Source: Euptelea pleiosperma
Taxonomy: Eukaryota; Streptophyta; Magnoliopsida; Ranunculales; Eupteleaceae
NCBI GenBank assembly: GCA_035048495.1
Contig: CM068547.1
Location: 34,604,502-34,668,501, forward strand
DNA: 64,000 nucleotides
Direction of reading: 5' to 3'
The notes beneath the pieces were generated by a model. That model was not told the origin of the DNA and searched no databases. It was given only the letters and a program-made list of their open reading frames with translations. The position numbers were made by a program, and so were the translations under genes. The first letter of the stretch is position 1; every line of letters starts with the position of its first letter. Below, piece by piece: positions 9,901 to 21,619 of this stretch.

Positions 9901-12900
9901 AAAAAGCCTAAGTTTCTTTATGAAGATTAAATTCCTATCGTGGAACGTGAGGGTGTATAAGATTAGAGCCACTATTTGACAAACAATTAGAGCCACTATT
10001 TGACAAACAATTAGAGCCACTAATTTTGTTCACCAAGCTTTGTTTGTTTTTGACAGCAGTCGAGAATAATAGCATCCCCATTGCATTTGGTTACCTTCCC
10101 CTCATCCTCTTTGAACAACTCCTCAGCTTTCTCGTCTGGATCATACTCCATAGTACAACCTTTCTCACCAAAGCTGCATCTGTTCTTATTATGCCCGAAT
10201 GCTCTGCATTTTGCAGTCTTCCGATACTCAACCCTTACTTAAGCTAACTCTCCATTTCACATGTCCATATCTAGTAATTTTGCTGTTAACCACACCTTTA
10301 CACATACTCTACCATAAGTAGCCTGCTCGACTCTTCTATGGCTGAATCAAGATACATTGATTTGCCCATACCCCAACCCATCAGGTGCCCAAGATTGTTT
10401 AGGGAGCTGGAAAAGTGAGCTTTATAATGGACAAACATGAGTTCAGGTATCTCCAAATCCAAGCTTTAGATGCCGCGATCTAAGCACCATGAGCTTTCCA
10501 ACAGTGTGACATGGATCAGTCTCTAAAACTTCATCTCTATCCATTATATCCTCGAATTAGAAGTGTTGGGATAGGTTGACATGCTTTTTTGACATGGTTG
10601 TGGGGCTCACATCAAGATGAACCAAAAATTTCCCATTCAGGAATTTCAAGCATATGGAAAGTGGATTACAAGTTGAAAAATTCTAGACCATCCATTTTAA
10701 CGTTAACTTGAACTCCACTTTTGATAGTGTTAGCTTATAAAAAATACATTTGGTAGGAAAATCATAGATGGCTATTCCTAGACTAGCTTCCTACCATGTC
10801 CCCTTGCTTCTAGATTGCGGGGGAATGTGAAATCGTCTTTCACCCTTCCGTTTTGAGAACATGTGACTGCTTTGTCTTGTGTTCAAGGAGAAGGTATATG
10901 AATGGTGGAATAGTTTCTCTTTCATGGGGAGAGTGCAGGAAGTCTTTAGACGGAAACTTAAAAGCGCTTAAAGATAAGATTAAGCTGTGGAACCAGGAGT
11001 TTGGTAGGGTTGATCAAAGGAAGGCCGCTGTGCTTGAGGAAATTATGTTGTTGGCTAGAAGGAGGAGAATAGTCTGTTGTCTTTAGAAGACCGTAGTAGA
11101 ATGGTTAATTTAAATGCAAAATATCAGAATGTAGTTAAGATGGAGGAGGTCAGTTGGAAACAAGTCTTGAGTTCGGTGGTTGAAGGAGGGGGATAACAAC
11201 ACCAAATTCTTCCATGGCGAATGGCCATAGGAGATGCAACTATTTAGCCCATCTTGAGATCGATGGCAGAGTCATGGAGGATGAGGATAGCATCAGGGAA
11301 GGGGTGGTTGACTATTATTCTGATCTGTATTTTGAGTCGGCTCCATATAGACCTCGTCTGGATGGTCTTCACTTTGATAGCATCACTTTGGAGGATAGAG
11401 ATTGGATGGAAATACTTTTGAGGAGGAAGAGATCATGAGGTCCATTTGCTTAGTTGGCCGGCGACAAGGCTCTTGCAACTGATGGTTTCTCTTTGGCCCT
11501 TTTTAAGCAATGTTGGGGTGTGGTCGGGTCAAATTTCATGATGACGGTGGCTGAGTTCCAGGAGGATGGGTATCTGGATTACTCATCTAATAGTACTTTT
11601 GTTGTTATCCCTAATAAGCAAGGGGTGGAAGGTCTTTTGGGGTTCATACCTATCAACATAGTGGGAGGGTGTACAAGATTCTAGCGAAGACGTTAGCTTC
11701 CAGAATGCGCAGGGTTGTGGCATCGATCATCTTGCCAACTCAAGGGGCGTTTGTTTTGAGCAGACAGATTATGGATGGTGTTCTGCTAGCTGATGAGTGC
11801 ATTGATTCCAGGACTAGGGCGAGGGTTCCTGGAATAACATGCAAGATTGATATGGAGAAGGCATTTTTGATCACCTTAGTTGGGGTTATTTGGACTACTT
11901 GCTTGGTAGGATGGGTTTCGAGATGAAACGGAGAAGGTGGATTTGGAAATGCATTCGATGGCTTCATTTTCCATCTTAGTCAATGGGTCCCTTGTCGGAT
12001 ATTTCAAAAGTTCGAGGCGGCTCAGGCAAGGAGATCCAATATCCCCGCTTTTGTTTATAGTGGTACTAGAGGCTTTGGGGAGTATGGTTTCTAGAGGTGT
12101 ACATGGAGGGGAGTTAGCAGGTTTTGAGGTGGCCATGGGGATCCCAATGGTTTCCCATCTACATTTTGCGGACGATATTCTAGTTTTTCTTGAAGCTTTT
12201 CTTTTGCAACTCAGGTTCCTGAGAGGCCTCTTATGCTGTTTTGAAGCTGTGTGGGAATTACGAGTTAATCTAGCCAAGAGTAAGGTGTTCAGAGTGGGGG
12301 AGGTGGAGGATATTGCTGGATTGGCAAGTATTTTGGGTATTGGCCTTGGTCGATTACCGACTTCGTACATGGGCCTTCCTGTGGGGTTAGCTACATGTCT
12401 AAGGCTATCTGGGATCCTATTATTGAGAGATTTGGGAATAGATTAGCCTCTTGGAAGTCTAAGTACCTCTTGAAAGGGGGAAAGCTAGTGTTGCTTAAGT
12501 ATACCCTCTCTAGTTTACCCATTCACTACTTGTCTTTTTTTTTTTTTTCTATCCCTAGATGCATTGCGAAGATCTTGGAGAAACTTATGAGCTCTGTAGT
12601 CAAGGTGCGCGCTTGAGGCGTAAGGCCCACCTAAAGCGCCTTAGAAGGGTCAAGGCGAAGCTCGTTTAGTAAGGTCCGAGCCTCTAACCAAGCTCTAGGC
12701 GCATCAGGCATGTGCCTCAAACCAAGTTCTATGTGCATTAGGCGCCCACCGCACTAAAATACATGTTTTTTTTTTCTTTCTTTTTTGTAAAAAGTCTATA
12801 CTTTGGCCATTTATATTAAGCAGTGGTATGATAGGAGAGATACAATTGAACGTATCTCATTAAAAGACATTGATGAAAGCAATGAATGGCTACTTGGGGA

Positions 12901-15900
12901 GATGGAAACAGAATGGGGAGAAATAGAAGAATTAGTGTTTGAGGATGATAGCTTGACATGGAGTGTTGTTGCGAGAGTTGCTGGAACTGGTAAATCAACA
13001 TCAAATACTAGATTGCAATCAAGGTCAAGAGTAAGGGCAAGGGCTTCAGTAAGAGAGCCAGAAGAGGAAAATGCCAATTTGAGGAGATAGGAGAAGAATA
13101 TATTGAGGAGGCTAACACATCCGATTATGATGGTGATGAAGCTAATGATTATATTTTAGATGATGACGATGTTAACTAGAACTAATTGTGGGCTATTTGA
13201 GATTTTGGACATTTGCTATCTTTTATTTTTTATGGCTTTTTGATTACTTGTTTTGTATTTATATATTGATAACGTTAACTAGAATTGCTTTTGGGTTACT
13301 TGAGATTTTGGACATTTGCTATATTTTATGTTTTACGGCCTAATGATTACCTATTTTGTTATTTTATAATGTTATTTTTCTTAATTTTTTTATATTTCTT
13401 ATATTTATTATTATAATTTTTAATATTGCGCCTCGCCTTGCGCCCTTAACTACCTTGCTTATGAGAGATTTCTGGTGGAATAGTAGAGATGAGTCACAAG
13501 TTTCACCTAGTAGATTGGAAGAAAGTGTGCAGCTCAAAGTGCTATAAGGGGGTCTAGGGATCAGAAATATCACTAGGATGAAGAGGCTTTGTTGGGAAAA
13601 TGGTTGTGGAGGTTTGGAGTGGAGGTTTCTAATATTTAGAGGAGAGCGATTGAAGGCAAATTTGGGGTCTCGGAGTTTGGTTGGGACAATAGAGCAGTCC
13701 ATTCGTCTCATGGATGTGGTGTTTGCAGGGGTATTATGAAGGTCTTTGAGAAGTTTTCCAAGGGAGTTCTGTACAAGGCAGGGATTGGGGATATGGTTAG
13801 ATTTTAGGACAAGTAGTGTGGTGAAGTTCCTCTCATGGAGGAGTTTCCGGGTCTTTTCTCACTTTCAGACAAGAAGTGTTATGTCCAGGTTGTTTCAACT
13901 TGGAAGGGGGAGGATGTATCTTGGGACTTCGGGTTTAGAAGAGGCCTTAATGACTGGGAGATTGATTCCGTGGCAGGTTTAATCTGTCGCCTTCTTGAGC
14001 GTCACCTCTCTCTTGGGAACCAAGACAAGCGCTTATGGAGATGGTCGTTTTTCAGTCCGTTCTTTCTACTTAGCCTTGGTTAGGCCTCTCAGTAGGAGTT
14101 ACTGGGTATCTTTTGTCTAGAGATCCAAAATCCCCTCCAAGATTGCTTTTTTCATGGGGAGAGCATCATTGGATAAGCTTTTGACAATGGATCATTTGAT
14201 ATCCAGAATTATGATTATCGTTGACTACTGTTCGATGAGCAAACATAGTGGTGAGTCGGTGAACCACCTTCTATTGCATTGTGATGTGGCGAGAGGACTC
14301 TGGACCTCCTTTCTAGCGGAATTTGGGGTGTCTTGTGTGATTTTGAGTTCTGTGCTCAATATGGTCTCTACTTGGCATTCATATGCCTTCTCTTCGAGAG
14401 GGAGAGTGTTGTGGAAGATGCTTCCTTTTGTAGTTTGTTAGGGTCTCTAGAAGGAGAGGAACCGCAAAGTTTTCGAAGGCAAGGAAGACGAGATTGCCTG
14501 TATCGTTCTTAATGTCAAAGGCTTGATGTACCTTTGGTTCAAAGCTTTTGTCTAGTGTAGAGGCCTCTTTTTTGAGGACTTTGTATTCTGATGGGATATT
14601 GTTTGTTCGAGAGAAGACAGATGGGCTGTTTCTTTTCCTTTTGACTGGTTTGTCTTCACAGGCTTGTCCTTTGTAGGTCACCTCGACCTACTAGGCTACC
14701 GTTGTAATCTTGCTTGGCATTTTTTGCCTTTTTAATATATTCTACATGTAAAAAAAATGATCTATGGTGAGGAGATCATACTCACCAAAAATCAACCCTT
14801 GACTCATCTCCTTGTGGTCCCCATGATTGTGTCATTTAGTGCGTTGAAAACTGTGTGTCAATCTATCTCGACCCTTTTAAAAAGTAGAGCCCATTATCAA
14901 CAGAGAACACCTTGAGGGACACTTTTGACTTCTGCATATTCTCCATAGGATTCTACACTAGGTGAAATGGTAGATTCTGTCAAGAAAATTACCTACCAAG
15001 CAACTCTTTCAGAGGGAAATTTTCTCTTCAATAACTTCCTTAGGGTACCTTATTATTACTGTCTTCCCATCCACCTTTGATGGTTCATGGAAGTATAGTT
15101 TGACTCTGCCCATTTTTGACAAAGACGAACCAAGTAGTGCTCTCCAAGAGTTGGGCTTAGTAGCAGCTGCACCACTCTGATTGTTATTGCCAGATTCAAC
15201 TTTAATTAGGAGCTGCTACTCAACCTTTTCATCACCACCCAAGGTCAGGAAAGCTTCTCCATCTTTTTCAATACTGAAAATTGAGCTTGGCTGCATGGAT
15301 TGGCCAATAAGAAGGCAAACAGTTTAGCTAAAGATGGATTTAATAGGATGTATGCCAATGTGATTTGGCCTTTGTAATTGCTTCTTCTCTCCTTGAACTT
15401 GTATTTTCTATTCTTCTTTTGTTTTGATTGTTTATTTTAATTTTTTTTCCTTTTATATCTCTCCTCTCTCTGTTTTTTAAATAAAATATTAATGTTACTG
15501 AAAAGGAAAAAAAAACAAAAACAAATCTGAAGTACAAATATAGGTCAGGGGAAGGGAGGAAGCAATGTTGCATGGACATGGATGTGGGAGTTAAAATCAG
15601 ATGCATGTTGGGTAGCCAGACCTGTTAAGCCTAAAAATTCTGGCAATAGTGACTTTATCTTTATGAGAATCATGTGTACAAAATGGATTCTTCCCGTTCT
15701 AAATTGTCCATGTCTACCAAAAAAAATGTCACCCAAACGAGGAGGAAGGCCACAGTCAGCAGTCATAACCCAAGCTCAGAGAAGCACTCAAAACTAGCAC
15801 CATGGCCTTTCCTTCTTTCTTCTCCATGAAATGTGTATGAAACACACCTTTCTTCTGGTTAATCAAGCTGACTTATGGTTGGAGGAGGTGGGCCAAAATG

Positions 15901-18029
15901 TCGGGTATGCCATATTTATTGAGGTCAATAACTCAAGGTGTAAGCGCCTTTGGAACCCAAAGCTTGTCACTCAGCAATACAGATATTAGCAACTCAGACA
16001 AGTAGGCATGTTATAACAGTTGCGTTATTAAGTCGACATCTCAAGTACATATGATGAGACATGTTCATGCATTTATTATTTCATGTGCATTCATTTAGTT
16101 TATTTGAGTAATTTAATGTTTTTACATGTTTATGATCTACCCACAAAAAAAGACATGTATGTGATATAATAGGAACGCATATTCCTTTTTTGGAGTATGT
16201 CACAACTGTTAATTTTCTTGAACACTGTCATCCACCCAAAAGCCTGACCTTGGGGAAGCACACGGATTCCAAATGCTCTTAAACTGGAAAAACAAGAGTA
16301 GAGAGTTGGAAGAAACTAACACTTGAAATGATTTAGTGGAGAATGTTCCATTAGACTTTATGGACCAAATGCTCGTGTCTCATGCATTTGGAGAAAGGTG
16401 GACCTCTTTCCAAGTTAAGCTTGATATGCATCGATTATGTTTTTAATAAATTTCAATATGTTCCTTTTGGTGTATTATGTGTCGTTAGTTTTCTTCTTTT
16501 TTTTGTTTTTGTTTTTTGCACCTTTTTGTAGCATATCGGCACGAACTGATCTGCTACAAATTAGAGAATCGTTGGTAGAAGACCCATATAAAGCAGTTTG
16601 ATACACATAAGAAACTCTTTTTGAGGTGATTTGTCATTTGGAATGTTCTCCGGGACTCATGCACACTTCACTAATTGCACACAAATTGCAAAGCTCATTA
16701 CCGTTAGAATTGTTTTTAAAGAAACTTAGATCTACTGTAGAATAGTGTCAAATCATGTTTTTCTGCGATAAAATATTATTATCTTAAGAGTTTTCTTTGG
16801 CCTCGTTTGAATCTATTTCTTCCATGGGACCCAAGTACTTATAAATGGTCTCCCCTTCAAAATTCTGACAGATCCCCAATAATGTCCCTTGCACACAGGT
16901 CACTAAGAGCAATCATCAAAGTTGAGCTTAATTTTGTCTACTCTTGGAGGCTCATTCTGCACGAATAACACGAGACAGGGGGATGACACTGTATCACCTT
17001 TCAATCTCTCAGAATATCCACAATTACTTGCTCTTTTAAACTCTTTGCAAGGCCCAATGAGACCATGGTCATAATCCTAAAAATTATCATTGAAAGATTA
17101 GAGAATTTCTTCTCCTTTCTTTCCATAAGATGGCACATAAGAAATTCCTTCAAAGTACACAGCCGTGAGTACCTAAAGAATTTGCAGATTATCGAGCAAC
17201 CCAGTTTATTATGTTGGAAGGAAACATCCGAGAAGGCTCCTAGATATTTAGGAAGTGGTACCAAATTCGTGGTCATCTCGTGATGGATGAAAAGATGATT
17301 GACCATTCCACCATTACTTAAAATGTGATGAGAACTCGCATTGTTCTTTCTTCTCTTTGGAATGAGAGCAATGGAAGTTGCTTTCATGCCTTCACGTATA
17401 ATCCCTCTTTTCTGTGTGGATATTAAAGGACTCATCTATAAAGGTTGCTGTGAGATGGCTATGATTGAAGTAACCAAGATCCTGTGTTTGCAATCCACCC
17501 ACCCTGTGCCCGCAGCATGTTTTTCTTTTCTCTTTTCCTTTTTTTTTTTGGAACATTTGCTCACTTTTCTCGTACCTGTACCCACGTGACCATGTCGCCC
17601 TTTTTCATTCACATGAAATCATGTGCCATCTTAATATTTATCCTTCAGCGGGATCCTTCTGCATGTTGGGTTTATTGGTTGTGGTTATGGCTTAAACGTA
17701 TATCGTTGTGTTATGGATTTATTGAGTATGTTACTCACTTTTGGAGCATATGGCATGGTGACATCCATCACATGTTGCATATGTGGAAGCCAGTTTTGCC
17801 TAGAAGGCTATAATATCTAGTCACTAAATCAACGACAATTTTAGCTTACATTCAGTTTCTTTGCTGGTGTTGCAGCATTGATGTTATCTCCTCAGCTTTT
17901 GAGGGACAATCGGCTGTTAACAGGCAGAGGATGGTGTATAAAGCAATATGGGAAGAGCTCCAAAGCACTGTCCATGCAGTTGACCAGATGACTACCAGGA
18001 CCCCCACTGAAGCAGCGGAGAATAGGTAA
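6907..18029 (+). CDS. BOLA4: BolA4, plastid/mitochondrial BolA-domain protein, three exons
   Basis: Exons are 6907-7191, 7334-7401 and 17876-18029, giving 168 codons. The introns are 142 bp and about 10.5 kb, both GT-AG, with phases that close exactly. The first 75 or so residues are rich in Ser, Arg and Leu and poor in acidic residues, like an organelle transit peptide. The BolA domain spans about residues 90-158. It includes [19 protein letters not shown] (96-114), His116 in the [Cys/His] loop, [20 protein letters not shown] (126-145) and His151 near the C-terminus. BolA proteins partner monothiol glutaredoxins through a shared [2Fe-2S] cluster and act in iron-sulfur maturation and redox control. 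Arabidopsis BolA4 is close in length. The ATG lies in a good context (ACCATGGC); an in-frame TTG just upstream is not used. The huge second intron holds several transposons but both splice sites are intact. Confidence 0.93.
7510..7930 (-). mobile_element. LINE RNase H domain and 3' tail, fragment
   Basis: Minus-strand translation gives [16 protein letters not shown], then after a stop [14 protein letters not shown], the RNase H-type end of a plant LINE or related retroelement. The tail CCCACCAACG followed by an A-rich run (T-run at about 7511-7522 on the plus strand) looks like a LINE poly(A) end. It lies in the BolA4 second intron and is 5'-truncated. Confidence 0.7.
8640..8935 (-). mobile_element. 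Retroelement RNase H domain fragment
   Basis: The minus frame contains [40 protein letters not shown] and [11 protein letters not shown]. This is the usual order of the RNase H-like (RVT_3) domain at the end of plant non-LTR retroelement polyproteins, with the D-S-L-V-V strand and the HRxxNxxAD helix. No RT is attached. Confidence 0.75.
8936..9489. other. BolA4 intron stretch, nothing recognised
   Basis: No motif, repeat or splice-bounded exon is apparent. Confidence 0.4.
9490..9962 (+). mobile_element. LINE ORF1 end / start of ORF2 endonuclease, fragment
   Basis: An open plus-strand frame covers 9522-9860. It is followed by ATG at 9920 encoding [12 protein letters not shown], the characteristic opening of a LINE ORF2 apurinic-type endonuclease (KILSWNVRG). 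The frame is lost within 15 residues, where a short tandem repeat begins. The open frame before it may be the C-terminal part of LINE ORF1, but no domain was recognised in it. Orientation matches the RT-bearing LINE at 10830-14750, so both could be remnants of one element. Confidence 0.6.
9962..10025. repeat. 24-bp tandem repeat, about 2.7 copies
   Basis: The unit ATTAGAGCCACTATTTGACA plus AACA is repeated without change twice, then partially. It begins right where the LINE endonuclease frame breaks. Confidence 0.9.
10040..10560 (-). mobile_element. DUF4283/zinc-knuckle retroelement ORF, C-terminal part
   Basis: The minus strand gives, in shifting frames, [24 protein letters not shown] followed by RVCVKV, and [20 protein letters not shown]. 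This order is typical of plant LINE ORF1 proteins: DUF4283, then the CX2C-type zinc knuckle. Several stops are present. The matching N-terminal part is at 14890-15300, on the other side of the plus-strand LINE. Confidence 0.7.
10830..14750 (+). mobile_element. LINE (L1-type) ORF2 remnant with RT and zf-RVT, many frameshifts
   Basis: Plus-strand blocks in order: [16 protein letters not shown] (about 10950-11010); [20 protein letters not shown] (about 11243-11310); RT blocks [13 protein letters not shown] (about 11665-11700), [20 protein letters not shown] (about 11750-11810) and KIDMEKAF (about 11840); [19 protein letters not shown] (about 12010-12065); the catalytic [11 protein letters not shown] (about 12156-12190); and zf-[20 protein letters not shown] (about 14255-14305). 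The catalytic box is FADD rather than the usual YADD. An A-rich tail ends near 14756. Frameshifts and stops make it inactive. The endonuclease region is missing. It carries a hAT insertion at 12592-13457. Confidence 0.88.
12592..13457 (+). mobile_element. hAT transposon remnant with 8-bp TSD
   Basis: An 866-bp insertion bounded by the direct repeat CTTATGAG (12584-12591 and 13458-13465), the 8-bp duplication typical of hAT. The ends are imperfect inverted repeats (GTAGTCAAGG on the left, GGTAGTTAAGG when the right end is inverted) with GCGC-rich subterminal sequence. Inside, 12803-13090 encodes [18 protein letters not shown] followed by [19 protein letters not shown] recognise this as the C-terminal tail that follows the hAT dimerisation domain in plant transposases. 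Most of the transposase is deleted. Removing the insert restores the LINE frame (LEKLM followed by RDFWW). Confidence 0.9.
14890..15300 (-). mobile_element. DUF4283 retroelement ORF, N-terminal part
   Basis: The minus frame reads [40 protein letters not shown] and, after a stop, [15 protein letters not shown], then FSVDNGLYF. These are DUF4283-type N-terminal motifs of plant LINE ORF1. It is collinear with the C-terminal part at 10040-10560, suggesting that the plus-strand LINE inserted into it. Confidence 0.7.
15301..17875. other. Remainder of BolA4 intron 2, unassigned
   Basis: No domain was recognised. The longest minus frame (17001-17435, 144 aa) has no motif I can place. T-rich runs near 16490-16510 and 17530-17550 are the only simple-sequence features. 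The acceptor TTGCAG at 17870-17875 ends the intron. Confidence 0.4.
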
Positions 18030-19141
18030 AACAGATTCAAGAGGGAAAATCAGATCCGTAATCAAAATCCCTTTCATCCCCTACTGTCTGGTGAGGATGC
18101 TCGACTTGTTTGGCATTCTCGTTACTATTATTTTTTTTCTTCTAGTGTACCTTTTCTCCGAACAATTGGCACCACTCATTATGTGAACCTATAACAGAAG
18201 CCTGTCTCAATTCTTCATTGGCTTGGGTTCCTTTCTCGCGATAGAATTTTGTTAACTAAACAAGTTCAGGGATGGAACTTCCCCCACTTGAATGGACCCT
18301 ATCACCTTTCAACAGCCTACTTTATCTTATCCTTTGTTCCTATCAATATCTTTAGTGTGGCCCCATCACTATTTCAATGTCAACAAATCCAAATACCCAA
18401 CTGGGATTCCATCCACATGGGTGTATTCTAGACGTCCATCCTGGTCAAGCGAAAAAAACTGGAATTGGTTGTCCATCTCCCATGAGCCCAACCTTCTTGC
18501 TTTGCTCGTGGCTGAATTTAGCAATGTTACCCATAGACTTTGAAATGGAGCCGTACCCGTGTCTGACACACTGAGTTTTAAGGATGAAATGCCTTACCCA
18601 TTGTGTTCTCTTTCTGTACCTAGGTAACATAGGAAAGTAGTGGATTTTGGGGTTTATGGGTGCCACTTTAACTGTACTTTGTGAAGGTTGATGCTACAAA
18701 AGGCCGGACTTGTGCCATCTTGTTCGGTTTTTGGCTCGGACTATGACGTGATCGCTCAACTCATCATCCTTAGCCAAAGTTTCTGAACCACACAAAACAC
18801 ATGGATATTGGGTCAGCATCCTTTTTTTGTCTGCTTCCAGATTAGCTGAATATGGATTAGTATTGTGCCTTGCAAATAAGACTATCACTGTAGCCCTGCC
18901 TAAAAAACTAGGAGTCAGATGAGAGCTTCATTCCCTTTGGAGCTAGTAAGCAAACTTCGTCCAGGATGGAGATCAGTGAATCTGATTGGAAGCTAGCGTG
19001 TGGGTCTTGCAAATTGAGTCTGACGAAGTTTGGGTAAAGCCAGAAATGCCTGTGGGTTTGATTTCACCGTTCTGAAATTGAACCAAAGTGGGCATATTGA
19101 TCTCACACGTTTACTATGTCTTGCTCTCCCTCTGATGCAGG
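18030..19141. other. BolA4 3' flank and intergenic DNA
   Basis: The first few hundred bases after the BolA4 stop probably hold its 3' untranslated region. No clear polyadenylation site could be fixed. No second gene is supported. Confidence 0.4.
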
Positions 19142-19151
19142 GTTTCGTCAG

Positions 19152-19509
19152 GAGTAAAACTTCTGTCACATGAAATACAAGCCACGTGACACACTATTAA
19201 AGGGTGCTGACCGTATGGATGTTTAGCCAGTCCCTCGGTGGACCTGCAAACCAAAAATCAGCCTGATTAGTGATTTCTAAGCATTGGATTGTTGGATTGA
19301 AGTTATTTTCATGGGTTGATTTTAACCCTAGGAATTTGAGCATCATTGAGCGTTATTTGGGTGCAAAGATCCAAAGGTTGTAAATCACTAATCAGGCTGA
19401 TTTTTGGCTTGCAGGTCCACCGAGGGACTGGCCAAACGTCCATACGATCAGCACCCTCTAATAGTGTGCCACGTGGCTCTTATTGTGGGTTGTGACAGAA
19501 GTTTTACTC
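19152..19509. mobile_element. Family A MITE, near-intact copy
   Basis: A 358-bp fold-back element. The left end GAGTAAAACTTCTGTCAC recurs inverted at the right end. Flanks GTTTCGTCAG (19142-19151) and GTTTGGTCAG (19510-19519) are a 10-base direct repeat with one mismatch. The arms carry CACGTG at 19183-19188 and 19470-19475 and the phrase CAGCCTGATTAGTGATTT. Confidence 0.9.
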
Positions 19510-19994
19510 GTTTGGTCAGTCAATCGTCCACAAGGAAGATGAAAAGCAGAGATAAGACAACCAAAAATTGGAGATGTCATGTCAAAGACTAACTTCTCAT
19601 TCTCTTCATTGATTCCCATCGAAAATTGATTCATTTGGATGACAAGAACCATCCGATATTTCTTCATGAACCATCAGTCATAGTTTTTTTTGTTCTAATC
19701 ATCGAAAGGAATGTGGTAGATTGGATGGTTGGGATCATTGGGTTTGGCGAAATGACAGCCTTAAAATTAAAAGTTAAAACCCAATAAAGTTGTGTAGGTG
19801 TCCGGGTTCAGCCCCCTCTTAGAGCTTCCATGATGGTCTATATATATGGATAAAATGATCTTAAAATGGTGGGGTCGGACCGTCAGGTCGTCAGGTAGTG
19901 TGGGTTGCTATCATCTCTGCAATTCCTCAATGGGACTCGAAAAGGAAAGGACCGTTAGTCACTAGGAAAATGACTCAAAAGGGTGTTCTCCTTT

Positions 19995-20014
19995 TGTGTG
20001 TGTGTGTGTGTGTG
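19995..20014. repeat. TG microsatellite
   Basis: About ten uninterrupted TG dinucleotides. Confidence 0.9.
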
Positions 20015-20356
20015 CGCATGTGGGTGTTTGCCCAATCTTTTCCTTCCTTTTGACACCTGATATTTCACATGGGGTGGTCCCACACTCCTAATACTATAGT
20101 CTAGAGTCTAGACCATACATCTAGAAGATTTCCTGGACCAAAATCAGCTCAAACTGGATGATCCTAAGCACCCATCCGATCATTATATCCTATTTTGATT
20201 GTGAGAAATCCGATCGGATGGCTAAAATCATTGGATCAAACTGATGTTTAGCCTAAAAGGTATCCTACATAGGGGGTTCAATAATTGAATGGTTTGGATC
20301 GATAAGAATATGCACTCTTGCTATCCAATGTTACTCATAAATTATAATAATTACAA

Positions 20357-20618
20357 GGATATTTTAGTAACACCCCCCTGATTTTTCAAAGTAATTTGTA
20401 ATACCCCCTTATACTTTCAAACTTTAGGATTACCCCCCCTTGATTTCAGTTAAAACAGACTTGAATCACACGCTGTTAGCATTGTGGTCCTTTCATAAGT
20501 GCATTAACAGGCGCCGCACGATGCATTGGTCAAATGATAGTTAAACCCTAAAGTTTAAAAGTATAAGGGGGTATTACAAATTACTTTCAAATTTCAGGGG
20601 GGTGTTACTAAAATACCC
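20357..20618. mobile_element. Family D fold-back MITE, 9-bp TSD
   Basis: A 262-bp element with inverted ends GGATATTTTAGTAACACCCC and, read inverted, GGGTATTTTAGTAACACCCC. Flanked by TAATTACAA at 20348-20356 and 20619-20627. The 9-bp duplication fits a Mutator-like origin. The interior has no coding capacity. Confidence 0.9.
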
Positions 20619-20824
20619 TAATTACAAATGGTATGATAATTTATGTACCCCATGCCTCTAGCACACATCCCCGGAATTCGGACTAAGGCCCATCTAAGGG
20701 ATGACCATCAAGCAGACGGTCAGGATTGAAGGGTATGCTAGTCAATATGGTAGGTAGAGATGATTGTGCAAGGCTGGAAGCGTCTTGTCTGTATGTACGA
20801 TTACGAACTTGTCTTTGGGTCAAA

Positions 20825-21165
20825 AAACGCAAGATCACAAGTGATAGTGATTAAAGATTTGAGTGCTAATGAAAGAGAAGTAGAGTCGTCTCTGACCACT
20901 TGGCCAAGCTTAAAATCCGTCTGATTAGTGATTTCAAACCGTTGGATCCTTGTAGCCCAAATAATGGTCAATAATGCTCGAATCCCCACTGTTAAAATAA
21001 ACCCATGAAAATGACTCCAATCCAAGACCTAGAAATCAGTAATCAGGTTGTTTTTTGGCTTGTAGGTCTACCTAGGGATCGGACAAACATCCATACAGTC
21101 AGTGTCCTCTAAAAATGTGCCACATAGCTCATATTGTCGGTGGTGGAAAGGTTTACTGTTGGGAT
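20825..21165. mobile_element. Family A MITE, degraded copy
   Basis: It contains GTCTGATTAGTGATTTCAAA, the central AATAATGGTCAATAATGCTC, and the right-arm phrase ending in TGTGCCACATAGC, where the G-box has been lost. The left arm has diverged strongly and the ends are approximate. Confidence 0.6.
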
Positions 21166-21619
21166 GGGGTTAGATGGGATGGAACGGGACGGAACGGAGA
21201 ATGATTAGTAACGATCTTTGCCTTCTTTTTCCACAGAAGTCTAATGTAGAGGGGTGACTACTTACGTGGTACAATCAGGGTCGACATCAGACAAGTCCGC
21301 ATGAAATGATATGCCACATCAGCTACAGAGATAACTCCAGCTTAACGCATGACACGTATCACAAGTATTGTGCTCTCCTCCCTTCCTTTTACCAAACCCA
21401 CGAATAATTTTCTTTCTATGGAATGCCAGGCACACACTCAAGCCTCTAATTATATTAATAGTGACAACAACAAGGTGATGGTTACGTTAATCAAGTTTTT
21501 TTTTTAAATTTGGATCATCAGGATCGTCCAAATGATGCACCACACTAAGATATCAAAATCCTAACCGTTTGATTCACACAATAGAAGAAAACATAATAAC
21601 AGCCGTTGAAAAACTAAAA
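21166..21619. other. Intergenic, nothing recognised
   Basis: No recognisable coding or repeat structure. Confidence 0.35.

Noticed and set aside
12811..13077. Minus-strand frames opposite the hAT tail
   Set aside because: The plus-strand frame has the transposase-tail motif; the minus frames are shadows.
17001..17435. 144-aa minus-strand frame inside the BolA4 intron
   Set aside because: No recognisable motif. Antisense and intronic. Left as unassigned rather than called.
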